Source of the DNA: Streptomyces sp. 378
Lineage (GTDB): Bacteria > Actinomycetota > Actinomycetes > Streptomycetales > Streptomycetaceae
Length of the DNA stretch: 64,000 nt
NCBI RefSeq assembly: GCF_030124145.1
Contig: NZ_JASKMS010000001.1
Coordinates: 124,001-188,000 of the forward strand
Direction: 5' to 3'
A program made the position numbers and the translations under genes. Position 1 is the stretch's first letter; each line of letters starts with the position of its first letter. Positions 7,477 through 16,303 of this stretch are shown piece by piece. Under the pieces are notes generated by a model. That model ran no database searches, was not told where the DNA came from, and saw only the letters and a list, made by a program, of their open reading frames with translations.

Positions 7477-8794
7477 TCAGACGATCCAGGGCGGCCTCGG
7501 TGCGGGCTTCGCCGATGCCGGTGAGGCGGGCGAGCAGAGGGGCGCCGTACGCGGGCAGGTCGAGCGCGCCGATGCCGCGCAGGGTGCGGGCCGCGTCCCG
7601 GTCGGCCTCGCGCTCGGACGCGGCGAGCGCGTCGTAGGCGACGGCCAGGGAGCGCCGGACGCTCAGGTCGTCGTAGTCCAGGTGGTGCAACCGTCCGTCG
7701 GCGGCGGCCAGTTGCCCGGCGAGGACGTCGGGGGTCAGGGCCCGGCGGGCGGCGAGCCGCGCGGCGACGACGCGCAGGGCCAGCGGGAGACGGCCCGTGA
7801 GCCGGACGAGGAGACGGGTGGCGTCCGTGCCGTCCAGGCCGTCGCGGTCCGAGGCGGCGCGCAGAAGTTCGGCGCCTTCCTCGTCCGACAGCGGGGCGAG
7901 TGGGAACCGGGCCGCGCCGTCGAGGGCGGTCAGCGGCGAACGGCTGGTGACGATCACCCCGCATCCGGGGCCGCCCGGCAGCAGCGGCCGTACCTGTGCG
8001 GCGCTCGCGGCGTCGTCCAGCACCAGCAGCGTCCGGGTCGGCGCGAGCAGCGAGCGCAGCAACGCGGAGGCCGCGTCCACGTGGTCCGGGATGCGGCGGG
8101 GTTCGGTGCCGAGGTCACGCAGCAGGGCGGTGAGCGCCTGACCGGGGGTGAGGGGGGTCATGCCCGGGGTGGCGCCGTGCAGGCCGAGGTGGAGCTGCCC
8201 ATCGGGGAAACGTTTCGCCAACTGATGGGCGACATGCAGCGCGAGCGCGCTCTTGCCGACACCGGCCATACCGCTGATGACGACGGTGGGATGCGCATCG
8301 GGTGCCGTGAGAACGCGGCACAGGGAATCGCGCACGGCGGTGCGTCCGACGAAGTGGAGTGGCGGCGGAGGCAACTGGGCGGGCGACGGACCCGGTTCAC
8401 GGGGCTGCGCCGAACCGCCCTCCCCCACAGCTTCCCGCAGCGCTTCCCCATGCGCCTCCCGCACCCCCGGCCCCGGCTCGACGCCGAGTTGGCCCACGAG
8501 ACGGGTGCGCAGATCGCGGTGGACGGCCAGGGCCTCGGCCTGTCGGCCGGTGCGGTACAGGGCAAGCATCAGATGCCGGTGGAACACCTCCCGAAGCGGA
8601 TACTCGCCGGTCAACGCGGCAAGCTCCGGCACCAGTTCACGCACCCGCGGGCCACCCAGTGCCAACTCGGCGTCGTAGCGCCACTCCAGAAGCAGCAGCC
8701 GGGCCTCGCGCAGCCGCTGCGCGAAGGCGTACCCGCCCACCTCGGAGGGCAGTCCGGCCAGCGGCGCGCCCCGCCACAGCTCCCGCACCTCGGT
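7475..8794 (-). pseudogene. SARP/AfsR-like regulator remnant (BTAD + NB-ARC), truncated at both ends
   Basis: The reverse strand encodes a BTAD segment (ELWRGAPLAGLPSEVGGYAF ... HRHLMLALYRTGRQAEALAV, LGVEPGPGVREAH). An NB-ARC domain follows, with Walker A SGMAGVGKSALALHVAHQLA, Walker B TLLVLDDAAS, and GRLPLALRVVAARLAARR. The OmpR-like DNA-binding domain expected before BTAD is absent; upstream residues to 9349 are low-complexity translation of noncoding DNA. At the other end similarity stops at ALDRLI (7475), exactly at the stop of the DNA polymerase gene, after which only 12 spurious codons remain. Without a DNA-binding domain or effector C-terminus it is probably nonfunctional, although the core frame is still open. 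Confidence 0.7.
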
Positions 8795-9012
8795 TCGGCG
8801 ACTTCCGGCCGATCGGCGGACGACGCAACGGCGAACCGTTGGCCACATGTTAGCGATCGGTTGGCAAAGCCTGATGTGATCACTGCATCGGATCTGGCCC
8901 GGCGGTACGCGCGTCTGGACGCGCGAACTCGGGGGAGTGTCGCCGCCGCGGCCGGGTCCGGGTCCCGGTCGGCGGAGGTGAACGGCCGGGGCCTCTCCCT
9001 CTCTCCGGCACG

Positions 9013-9906
9013 TCAGATGACGGGCGGCCGCCCCAGCCGGGTGAGCCGCCACACCGTCCGCCACCGCATGGGCCGCCGCTCCCCCGCCGGCTCCCGTACG
9101 CCTTCCACGAAACCGCCGCACCACGCGCGCAACCCGGCGCCCGACCTGTTCCGGGCCAGGGTGAGCAGCACCCACACGCCCAGATGGACCGGGACGAGCG
9201 GGAGCGGAAGCCGGCGACGGGCCAGCCAGACCCGGTTGCGGGCGTTCACCCGGTAGTAGATGGCGTGCCGGGCGGGCGAGGTCTTCGGATGCCGCAGCAG
9301 CAGCTCCGGCGCGTACAGGATCCGCCACCCGGCATCCACGGCGCGCCACGCGAGGTCGGTCTCCTCGTGCGCGAAGAAGAACTCGGCGGGCCAGTCGCCG
9401 ATCTCGTCGAGCATCGCCATGCGCAGCGCGTGCCCGCCACCGAGGAAACCGGTGACGTAACCGCCCCTGCCGGGCTCCGCGTTGCCGATCCGGGGCACGT
9501 GCCGCTGCTGCGTCTCACCGAGCTCGTCGACGATACGGAAGCCGACGATGCCGAGCCGCTGGTCGGCGGCGTACAGGTCGCGCACCCGGCGCAGCACATC
9601 GGGGTCGACGAGCAGACCGTCGTCGTCCAGGTCCACCACGACGTCGATGTCGCCGAACTCGCGCAGCCGCGCCAGGGCCGCGTTGCGCCCGCCGGGGCAG
9701 CCGACGTTCTCGTCGAGCTCGACGGCGGTGACCTCGCCGGGCAACGACAGCCGCCCGGCGAAGTCGGGCAGCGGGCATCCGTTGCCGACGACGACGATCC
9801 GCTCGGGCGGCACGTCCTGCTTGGCCACGGACTCCAGCAGGGCGTCGACCTCTTCGGGCCGGTTGCCCATCGTCACCACGGCGACGGCGATCCTGGGCGC
9901 CCCCAT
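9013..9906 (-). CDS. Glycosyltransferase family 2
   Basis: 297 residues from ATG 9906. GT-A fold features: IAVAVVTMGNRPEEVDALLE at the N-terminus, ENVGCPGGRNAAL, the DxD-like VVVDLDDDGLL (about residue 88), GGGHALRMAMLDEIGDWPAE, and a WRA-containing acceptor segment (EETDLAWRAVDAGW). A hydrophobic stretch near the C-terminus (PVHLGVWVLLTLA) may touch the membrane. Related to rhamnosyltransferase-like enzymes that decorate cell-surface polymers; acceptor unknown. It is followed by the SARP remnant rather than by other sugar genes. Confidence 0.87.
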   Translation of the reverse strand: MGAPRIAVAVVTMGNRPEEVDALLESVAKQDVPPERIVVVGNGCPLPDFAGRLSLPGEVTAVELDENVGCPGGRNAALARLREFGDIDVVVDLDDDGLLVDPDVLRRVRDLYAADQRLGIVGFRIVDELGETQQRHVPRIGNAEPGRGGYVTGFLGGGHALRMAMLDEIGDWPAEFFFAHEETDLAWRAVDAGWRILYAPELLLRHPKTSPARHAIYYRVNARNRVWLARRRLPLPLVPVHLGVWVLLTLARNRSGAGLRAWCGGFVEGVREPAGERRPMRWRTVWRLTRLGRPPVI

Positions 9907-10113
9907 GTCCTCACCTCATCCGGTCGGCAACTGACGGGTCGACGGGCGATGCTAGCCGTTCACGGCGGCGACGACCGGCGTACGCCCGCCCGACGGCGGT
10001 TCGCCCTCGCCGATCAGCGCGGGCGGCCACCCGACCGCAGCGGGCACGGGATGTCGGGTGCTGCGGGACCCGCGCTGCCTAGCGTGAGGGCACGAAAAGG
10101 AAGGACACCGGAC

Positions 10114-10995
10114 GTGCTGGACCGGCTCAACCAGGCGATGGACCGGATCGAACGGAACCTCGACGGAACCGTCGACGCGGCGGACCTGGCGCGTGCGGCG
10201 TACACCTCGGAGTACCACCTGCGCCGCATGTTCTCCGCCCTGGCAGGCATGCCCCTGTCGGAGTACATCCGCCGCCGCCGGCTGACGGTCGCGGGCGCGG
10301 AGGTGCTGTCGGGGGACGCGACGCTGCTGGAGATCGCGGTCCGCTACGGCTACGGCTCGGGCGAGGCGTTCGCGCGGGCGTTCCGCGCGATGCACGGCGT
10401 GGGCCCGGGCGAGGCCCGGCGCACCGGCGCCGCGCTTGTCTCCCAGCCCCGGTTGACCTTCCGCCTCACCGTCGAAGGGAGCCGCAGCATGCACTACCGC
10501 GTCATCGACCGCCCGGCCTTCACCGTCACGGGCTTCAAGACCCGGATCCCGCTCATCCACTCCGGCCCGAACCAGGCGATCATCGACTTCGTCCGCGGCC
10601 TCGACAAGCCGGCCGTGGAACACCTGGGGAAACTGTCCGACCAGGAGCCGCGGGGCGTCGTCGCGGTCTGCGACGACCTGGACCCCAGCCGTGCGGAGGG
10701 CACGGAACTCGACTACTACCACGCCGTGATCACCTCGGCCCCCGCCCCGGCCCCGGCGCCCGAGGGCACCACCACGCTCCCGGTCCCGCCGGGCACCTGG
10801 GCGGTCTTCACCACGTCGGGCCCGGCCCCCGAGGCCGTCCAGGAACTCTGGCGCGACGTGTTCACCGAGTGGTTCCCGTCCAACCCCTACCGCACCCGCC
10901 CCGGCCCCGAGATCCTCCGCACCGCCCTGACCGACGACGGCACGAAGGCCGACGCCGAGCTGTGGCTCCCGGTGGAACGGGAAAGCACCCGCTGA
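10114..10995 (+). CDS. AraC-family regulator with GyrI-like effector domain
   Basis: 293 residues from GTG 10114, preceded by AAAAGGAAGGA. Residues 1-110 are an AraC double helix-turn-helix (DLARAAYTSEYHLRRMFSAL, SEYIRRRRLTVAGAEVL, EIAVRYGYGSGEAFARAFRA). From about residue 125 a GyrI/Rob-C-like small-molecule-binding domain follows (MHYRVIDRPAFTVTGFKTRI ... PPGTWAVFTTSGPAPEAVQE). Such proteins sense amphipathic drugs and activate export or detoxification genes. It is the last core gene before the accessory region. Confidence 0.92.
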   Translation: MLDRLNQAMDRIERNLDGTVDAADLARAAYTSEYHLRRMFSALAGMPLSEYIRRRRLTVAGAEVLSGDATLLEIAVRYGYGSGEAFARAFRAMHGVGPGEARRTGAALVSQPRLTFRLTVEGSRSMHYRVIDRPAFTVTGFKTRIPLIHSGPNQAIIDFVRGLDKPAVEHLGKLSDQEPRGVVAVCDDLDPSRAEGTELDYYHAVITSAPAPAPAPEGTTTLPVPPGTWAVFTTSGPAPEAVQELWRDVFTEWFPSNPYRTRPGPEILRTALTDDGTKADAELWLPVERESTR

Positions 10996-11003
10996 TCCAT
11001 GCG

Positions 11004-11039
11004 AAAACCCCAGGCCGGATCCCATCCGACCTGGGGTTT
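11004..11039 (-). terminator. Copy of the tRNA-Thr terminator at the left edge of the accessory region
   Basis: Inverted repeat AAACCCCAGGCCGG (11005-11018) / CCGACCTGGGGTTT (11026-11039), one wobble position. It is the same stem as the terminators beside the other tRNA 3'-end copies and beside the intact tRNA at 41.8 kb, so it probably marks the original chromosomal 3' flank of tRNA-Thr. It can also terminate the AraC gene from the plus side. Confidence 0.7.
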
Positions 11040-11043
11040 CAGT

Positions 11044-11064
11044 GGAGCCGCCTTCGGGATTCGA
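11044..11064 (-). repeat. att remnant 1: degenerate tRNA-Thr 3'-end copy (left boundary of module A)
   Basis: 21 bases, GGAGCCGCCTTCGGGATTCGA, identical to the 3' (acceptor and T-arm) end of the tRNA-Thr gene at 41.8 kb. Identity stops in the T-loop, unlike the other copies that extend into the anticodon arm. It directly follows a tRNA-type terminator. The most worn copy and furthest from the intact tRNA, so probably the oldest junction. Confidence 0.75.
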
Positions 11065-11520
11065 GGGCCTGCAAGATCGTGACAGTGGGTGCGCTTGGCC
11101 TTGCTGAGCCCGACGGCGACCACGTGGGGGCCGGTCAGGGTCGCCTCGGCATAGAGCCCGTCCTCCTCAGCACTCTCGATCCTGCAATTCTTCTTCCCAA
11201 GCGCGCTGAGGGGTTCGCCGCCGACGCGGATGCCTTGGAGGTGGTGCACCAGCGTCGCGAACGAGCCGGGATCGTGCAGCTCCGTGACCACCTCAGCCCG
11301 GGTTGACTGCGGCGGGCCGGGGACCGAGATTTCCCGGATCCAGTTGCGGATCTTGTCTCGTCAGGGTCATCACGCACTCCGAGTCGTTCTTCTTGTGGCT
11401 GATCCTCGCCGTTACGGCATCGCCCGCCACGACCTCCACACGATCTGCCACCGTTCCCCGCAGTGTCCGCCGCACCGGTAATGCGGACCTCGTCGCGGAC
11501 CAGGCTCGACAGACCGTCAC
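11055..11520 (-). pseudogene. Frameshifted fragment of an uncharacterised protein
   Basis: On the reverse strand a coding-like segment (VEVVAGDAVTARISHKKNDS ... CVMTLT) continues, after a one-base shift near 11360, as DKIRNWIREISVPGPP, VVTELHDPGSFATLVHHLQG, and GEPLSALGKKNCRIESAEED ... GPHVVAVGLSKAKRTHC. The reading frame then runs into the att remnant at 11064. I do not recognise the family. The split frame and fusion into tRNA-derived sequence suggest a decayed element gene. Confidence 0.35.
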
Positions 11521-11794
11521 CGCCCGCCAGTTGCACCCCTGTCATTCGCGAGCCGGGCTGAGTCATGCGCCGCCGCGAGGATCGCGCCTGGGGCACGAGG
11601 AGATGCCCTCCCGAAGTTCCCTGTCAATCCCGCCTGTTGAAGGCGTAGCTGCTCCCGTCGAGGATCACGTGGTGGATTCAGGACCAGTACAAGACGTACA
11701 TGCCCTGGGTGTCGGCCACACCGTTGCTCAGAGTGTGCCCCACGGCTAGCGTTGCGTGCCCGCGATCCCGCGCGCGACCGACGAAGGGGGAACC

Positions 11795-13072
11795 TTGTCC
11801 GTCCACTTTCCAACAGCCATTGGCTCAAGGCGAATTCGCGCTTCCAGCGGCGGTGGACCGTCCAGAGCGGTCCTGGTCCAGTTCAGTGATCTCTTACTGA
11901 CCGAGGACAGCACCATGCGGGACTATTACCGACGCTCGTATGCCCGCATGCGCGGCTACTACATGCCGCCTCACTTCATGGAGATCCCATACTGGATACC
12001 CATCGTTGCTTCTATGCTCCCCGACGAACACTTCCGCAAAGAACTGATGATCGTCGACGATCTCGATGTGGCTCACCAGAGGATCGCTGAGGCGGCCGAA
12101 GGTGATCTGTTCTTCTTCTCGGCCCTGGATGCCAACGTGGAGCAGCTGCTCCACCTAGCCCCCACCGGAGCGACGATGATTGTCGGCGGCTACGTCGACC
12201 CGGATGTGTTCGCCGAATTTCCCAACGTGAGCTTCCTTCGTGACGTCACGCACCTGCCCGTTGCACTGCCTCGGGCCCGGCCACAGACCACGCTCGACTA
12301 CCGGCTCTTCAACGGGCTCAAGTGCATCCCGAGGTTCAGCATGAGCAGCGGATGCTCGTTCCGCTGCAAGTTCTGCACCGTTCCCACCCAGGTCGTGCCG
12401 GCCGCCCCCGAGGGATACGAAGCTGAGATAGCCGCCTTCGCACCGCTGGACTTCCGGCTGGCCTTCGTCGACGACAAGTCCTTCGGGGACCCGGTGGCGA
12501 ACAACTGGCGGGATCTGGGCACGGTGCGGGACATCTTCATCACCGTCCATGAGAACTTCGAGGGATTCATCATCCAGACACCGCCTTCCCTGGCTGCCAG
12601 GCCCGGTTTCCTCGCCGACTGCCGCGACATGGGGGTGCGTTACGTCGAGTTCGGCGTCGAAACAGCCAACGACAGTCTCCTCAAGTACCTTCGCAAACCG
12701 TTTCGCACCAAACACCTATACGCGGCGAGCGAGATAGTTCGAGACCTGGGCCTCTACGTGATCCCGAACTTCATCATGGGTATCCCCGGCGACGACTACA
12801 AGGGCACAGTTGAGTGGGTCCAGGAATTCGTGGACATCATGCCCGCTGTCAACGTCAATTGGCTTGCTGCACACTTCGGAAACGAACGAGGGGATCTCGA
12901 CCTTCCCGTAGAGACGTTCGGGGACCGGGATCAGAACACAGTCACCAAGAGTTGGCTCGCTGACGACGATGTCGCGGCTGGGCTGGCAGCGGTTCAGGAC
13001 ATCTACGCCATCACCGAGGATTACTGGCGCGATCGCGTGGCCTATCCCAGCGAACAGGTGACAGTGCGGTGA
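11795..13072 (+). CDS. Radical SAM enzyme with N-terminal Rossmann-like (possibly cobalamin-binding) domain
   Basis: About 425 residues from the TTG at 11795, which has GAAGGGGGAA 5 bases upstream; a GTG at 11756 in the same frame lacks a ribosome-binding site. Residues about 25-165 look like a Rossmann fold (RAVLVQFSDLLL ... FFFSALDANVEQLL, GATMIVGGYVDPDVFAEFPN), the layout of B12-binding radical SAM proteins. The radical SAM motif CSFRCKFC (Cys187, 191, 194) follows, then VRYVEFGVETANDSLLKYLR and NFIMGIPGDDYKGTVEWVQE. First gene of the module A operon. Substrate unknown; a C-methylation or rearrangement on the pathway intermediate is plausible. Confidence 0.85.
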   Translation: MSVHFPTAIGSRRIRASSGGGPSRAVLVQFSDLLLTEDSTMRDYYRRSYARMRGYYMPPHFMEIPYWIPIVASMLPDEHFRKELMIVDDLDVAHQRIAEAAEGDLFFFSALDANVEQLLHLAPTGATMIVGGYVDPDVFAEFPNVSFLRDVTHLPVALPRARPQTTLDYRLFNGLKCIPRFSMSSGCSFRCKFCTVPTQVVPAAPEGYEAEIAAFAPLDFRLAFVDDKSFGDPVANNWRDLGTVRDIFITVHENFEGFIIQTPPSLAARPGFLADCRDMGVRYVEFGVETANDSLLKYLRKPFRTKHLYAASEIVRDLGLYVIPNFIMGIPGDDYKGTVEWVQEFVDIMPAVNVNWLAAHFGNERGDLDLPVETFGDRDQNTVTKSWLADDDVAAGLAAVQDIYAITEDYWRDRVAYPSEQVTVR

Positions 13073-13989
13073 CGATGGAGATGGAAACTGCGCGGACCAC
13101 CCCTCTCGAACGGGAAATCCACCGCGCCCTCGGCGACAGCAACATCCGCATCTCTCCATGGCGGGAAGGAGTGGACTACTTCGCCGACCTTGCCCGCCAC
13201 CATGACGGCAGGATCGTCGGAGTCGTGCGCTCCCCCCGCCACGAGATTCTGCCGACCGACTATGAGGGCACAGTCGATTTCGCCGACATCCTCGCCAAGG
13301 AAGTGAACGTCCTCGGCCTGCTGTGCGAGGCAGGAGTACCCGCTCCGTCCGTCCTTGCCTGGCGGCGGCGCAGAAACTCGCAGGGCATTTCCTGGATGCT
13401 GTGCGAACACATCGACCACCAGCCGACAAACGAACTGAACGAGGACCAGCAGCACGAGCTCGGCCGGATCACGCGAGCGATCCACTCCATCCGCCCAGGT
13501 ATGACGGTCGGGCGCCCACAAGAGTCGTGGCCTCCCTACGTTCTCGGGCGAATCACAGACCGCCTGCGTGCCGCAGAGAAATACTGCCCTCAGCTGTCGG
13601 TAGAGGCGCTGCTGTCCCGGTGCGCGGCCGAGGTGCCGAGCGGCGCGAGGCAGACGGATGCTCTGCTGCACCTCGATCTGAGGCCGCCCAACCTTTGCGT
13701 ACGAGACGGGCGGATCACGGCAGTGATCGATGTCGCGAACGCCATCACGGGTGACCCCTGGCTCGAACTGGCGCGGATCCGCTTCTGCGGGCTGTTCACT
13801 GAGGCTTTCCGGACCGGATACGGACTCAGTGACGCCGATGTCGGGCGCCACGAAAGGCTCTTGGACTTCTATGAACTGGACATCGCAGCGCTGCTGACCG
13901 TGGTCGCGGCCGAGGAGATAGACGATGAAGAACTGCTGAAGTCGTCCCGTGATCGACTGGAGCAACTGTGCGCGCAGATCATCCGCTGA
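13069..13989 (+). CDS. Aminoglycoside phosphotransferase (APH)-like kinase
   Basis: 306 residues; GTG 13069 overlaps the radical SAM stop (GTGA). Kinase-like fold with catalytic loop HLDLRPPN (His201, Asp203, Asn208) and metal-binding IDVAN (Asp221) in the APH arrangement. The N-lobe is less conserved (IVGVVRSPRHEILP, then KEVNVLGLLCEAGVPAPSVL). In biosynthetic operons such kinases phosphorylate a hydroxyl, either as self-resistance or to make a protected intermediate; the HAD phosphatase at the end of the same operon would suit removal of that phosphate. This pairing is inference. Confidence 0.85.
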   Translation: MTMEMETARTTPLEREIHRALGDSNIRISPWREGVDYFADLARHHDGRIVGVVRSPRHEILPTDYEGTVDFADILAKEVNVLGLLCEAGVPAPSVLAWRRRRNSQGISWMLCEHIDHQPTNELNEDQQHELGRITRAIHSIRPGMTVGRPQESWPPYVLGRITDRLRAAEKYCPQLSVEALLSRCAAEVPSGARQTDALLHLDLRPPNLCVRDGRITAVIDVANAITGDPWLELARIRFCGLFTEAFRTGYGLSDADVGRHERLLDFYELDIAALLTVVAAEEIDDEELLKSSRDRLEQLCAQIIR

Positions 13990-15071
13990 GTCCGCCGTTC
14001 CAGTCGATTCAGTCGTTCCCCGCCTTCGACCGCGTCACAACGGAAGACCTGGCTCCTGCCCGGACGCTGTACTCCAGCGCCGCCTGGCTGAGACTCCTCG
14101 ACCGGCACGGGCACGGGTACACGTACGTGCTGCTTCGCCAGGGGCGCGATGTGGCGCTCTGCCCCGTGACCGAGGGCGTCGGTGTGCATGCGCGGCGCTA
14201 CCACCCGGACTTCCTTCTCGCTGACTGCGTCCCGGCCGAAGCATGCGTCGTCGTCGGTCCTCGTACGGGCTACCGCAACGAGTTGCTCTCAGGCGTGCAT
14301 CCCTTCTCGACCGGCGCCCTCGTCGGAGGGCTCCAGGAGGCCGCGCCAGGGCGTGTCATTCTTTTGCCGTACTTGTCTGCTGCTGACGCTGCAAGGTTCA
14401 CCGCGGCGGGGCACCCGGCGGGCCTAGTGGCATGGGAGGGGTGGCTCGACGTTCCCGACGGCGGGTTCGACAGCTACCTCGATTCGGTTACCCAGAGCCG
14501 CAGACGCCAGATCAAGGCGGACCTGCGGCGGGTCGCCCTCAACGGCCTGACATTCCAGGTGAGTCCGCTGGACGAGCACGCACCTTTCCAGGACATCGCA
14601 CGTCTTCTGGTCCAGCACGAGAAGAAGTACGACCCGTCTTACGATCGCCCGCCTTCCGAGTTTCTTCCCTATCTCACCCTGTGCGCGGACGTGCCGGGGG
14701 CCTACGTGATCCTTGCCCATCTGAACGGGCGGGCCGTGGGCTGTCATGTCGTCTTCCGCTACGGTGACGTGCTGTGGGTGCGCCTCTTCGGCGTTGACGA
14801 ATCCCTGGAGGAGACCCGGAGTTCGTACTTCAGCCTCATGTTCTACGAACCGCTGAAGCTCGCCCACAGTCTCGGCGCCTCGGCTGTGCACCTCGGGATC
14901 GCGGCCTCGGACACAAAACTACGGCGCGGAGCACGCCTTGAGCCCCTATGGACCGTCGCGCTGGTCGATGACGACGGCGTCGGGGAACAGGCACGCCGGG
15001 GGCTGCGCTCACGCTCGTGCGATCTCCCGGACCCCCTGCCCGCGTCCATCGTCCGTCCGGACGCGCCATGA
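13968..15071 (+). CDS. FemAB/GNAT-fold aminoacyl- or acyltransferase (first of two)
   Basis: 367 residues from GTG 13968, with GGAG 5 bases upstream and a 22-base overlap with the kinase gene. Shows the peptidoglycan bridge-transferase pattern: SRRRQIKADLRRVALNGL, then ARLLVQHEKKYDPSYDRPPS, AYVILAHLNGRAVGCHVVFR, and a C-terminal segment with SSYFSLMFYEPLKLAHSLGA and HLGIAASDTKLRRGA. Proteins of this superfamily form peptide bonds with aminoacyl-tRNA or acylate amines. It lies between a kinase and an exporter rather than murein genes, so amide formation on a small molecule is inferred. Confidence 0.75.
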   Translation: MRADHPLSPPFQSIQSFPAFDRVTTEDLAPARTLYSSAAWLRLLDRHGHGYTYVLLRQGRDVALCPVTEGVGVHARRYHPDFLLADCVPAEACVVVGPRTGYRNELLSGVHPFSTGALVGGLQEAAPGRVILLPYLSAADAARFTAAGHPAGLVAWEGWLDVPDGGFDSYLDSVTQSRRRQIKADLRRVALNGLTFQVSPLDEHAPFQDIARLLVQHEKKYDPSYDRPPSEFLPYLTLCADVPGAYVILAHLNGRAVGCHVVFRYGDVLWVRLFGVDESLEETRSSYFSLMFYEPLKLAHSLGASAVHLGIAASDTKLRRGARLEPLWTVALVDDDGVGEQARRGLRSRSCDLPDPLPASIVRPDAP

Positions 15072-16303
15072 CCGTCGCCGAGCATGCCGGCTTCCGTGCG
15101 CTCTTCGCCCCAGGGCCCTTCCGCCGGTTCTTCGCCTCACGTGCCATCTCCCTGATCGGCGATGCAGTAGTACCCACGGCACTGGCTCTCACGATGACCG
15201 AACTCGGCTATTCTCCAGGCTGGTTGGGGGGTATGTTGGCCGCTGCCATCCTCCCCAAGGTCATCTTCCTGGTCTTCGGCGGCATCGCCGCCGACCGTAT
15301 GGCCAAGCGGCCCCTCATGGTCGCCTCGTCGATCGCCTGCGGATCGGCTCAGCTCATCACCGTGGCCCTACTGGTCAGCGGGGCAAACCTCTGGTGGGCT
15401 TTGGTCTGCCAGGCCGTCTACGGGGTGTCCGTCGCAGCCGGCTACCCCGCCACCTTCGGCTACCTCCCGCACTGCGTCACGCCCCAGCACCTGGGCGCCG
15501 CGAACGCATTGATGGGCGGGTGGACCGGTGCTGCCGCGTTGCTCGGCCCCGCGATCACCGCCGCCTGCTTCGCCCTGGGCGATGCGGCCTGGGCCCTCGC
15601 ATTCGACGGAGTCTCCTTCCTCCTGGCGGCCGGCCTTCTGTGGGGTCTTCCTCGCGGCACGGCCGTCACGGACGGCGCTGACCGTGGGGGGATCTCCGCC
15701 CTCAAGGACGGCTGGCGGGCAATGCAGGGACTTCCCTGGCTGCTCCGCATGACCATCGTCGACAGCAGCATCCTCCTTCTGGTGTCCGCACCGTTCATGG
15801 TCTTGGGACCCGCTCTCGTGTCACAGCGCATGTCGGCAAATGCGTGGGCACTGCTCATGCTGCTCTTCGCGGCCGGTGAACTCGCCGGCAGCCTCATCAG
15901 CGGCAGGATGACCCTGCCCCGGCCCATCCTCGCGGCCGCACTGAGCCTGCTCGCCATGGGGCTTCCCCCACTGTGCCTCGCTGCCGGTGCCGGGCTCATG
16001 CCGCTGTCGGCGGCGCAGGTACTCGCCGGTGCCTCGGTCGGGGCCTATGGGGTCCTGGTCACCACGGCCGTTCAGCGGTCCGTTCCCCGGGAGCACCTGT
16101 CCAAGGTCGGCGCCCTGTCCTCCATCGGATCCTTCGCCTTCCTTCCCATCGGCTACATGATGGCGCCGCTGATCGCAGCGCTGACAGGGCCCGCACCCCT
16201 GCTGTGGGCAGCTGCTGTCTGGACCGTCGTGTCGGTGACCGCACTCGCCTCTGACCGGAGGCTGCGTGGGTTCCGCGGCCCTGGGGGAGCACTGACGCAC
16301 TGA
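15068..16303 (+). CDS. MFS exporter
   Basis: 411 residues from ATG 15068, overlapping the previous stop (ATGA). Hydrophobic throughout with about 12 predicted membrane segments, starting FRRFFASRAISLIGDAVVPT and including the loop FGGIAADRMAKRPLMVASSI typical of the EntS-like/MFS_3 branch. Embedded in a coupled biosynthetic operon, so it most likely exports the product and contributes to self-protection. Confidence 0.9.
   Translation: MTVAEHAGFRALFAPGPFRRFFASRAISLIGDAVVPTALALTMTELGYSPGWLGGMLAAAILPKVIFLVFGGIAADRMAKRPLMVASSIACGSAQLITVALLVSGANLWWALVCQAVYGVSVAAGYPATFGYLPHCVTPQHLGAANALMGGWTGAAALLGPAITAACFALGDAAWALAFDGVSFLLAAGLLWGLPRGTAVTDGADRGGISALKDGWRAMQGLPWLLRMTIVDSSILLLVSAPFMVLGPALVSQRMSANAWALLMLLFAAGELAGSLISGRMTLPRPILAAALSLLAMGLPPLCLAAGAGLMPLSAAQVLAGASVGAYGVLVTTAVQRSVPREHLSKVGALSSIGSFAFLPIGYMMAPLIAALTGPAPLLWAAAVWTVVSVTALASDRRLRGFRGPGGALTH

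Noticed and set aside
7412..9256. 614-codon plus-strand frame opposite the SARP remnant
   Set aside because: The minus strand encodes recognisable BTAD and NB-ARC motifs; the plus-strand product has none.
11303..11749. Possible precursor-peptide gene in front of the radical SAM gene
   Set aside because: The plus-strand frame has no start signal or Cys/Ser-rich core and opposes a coding-like minus-strand fragment; I cannot support a RiPP precursor.
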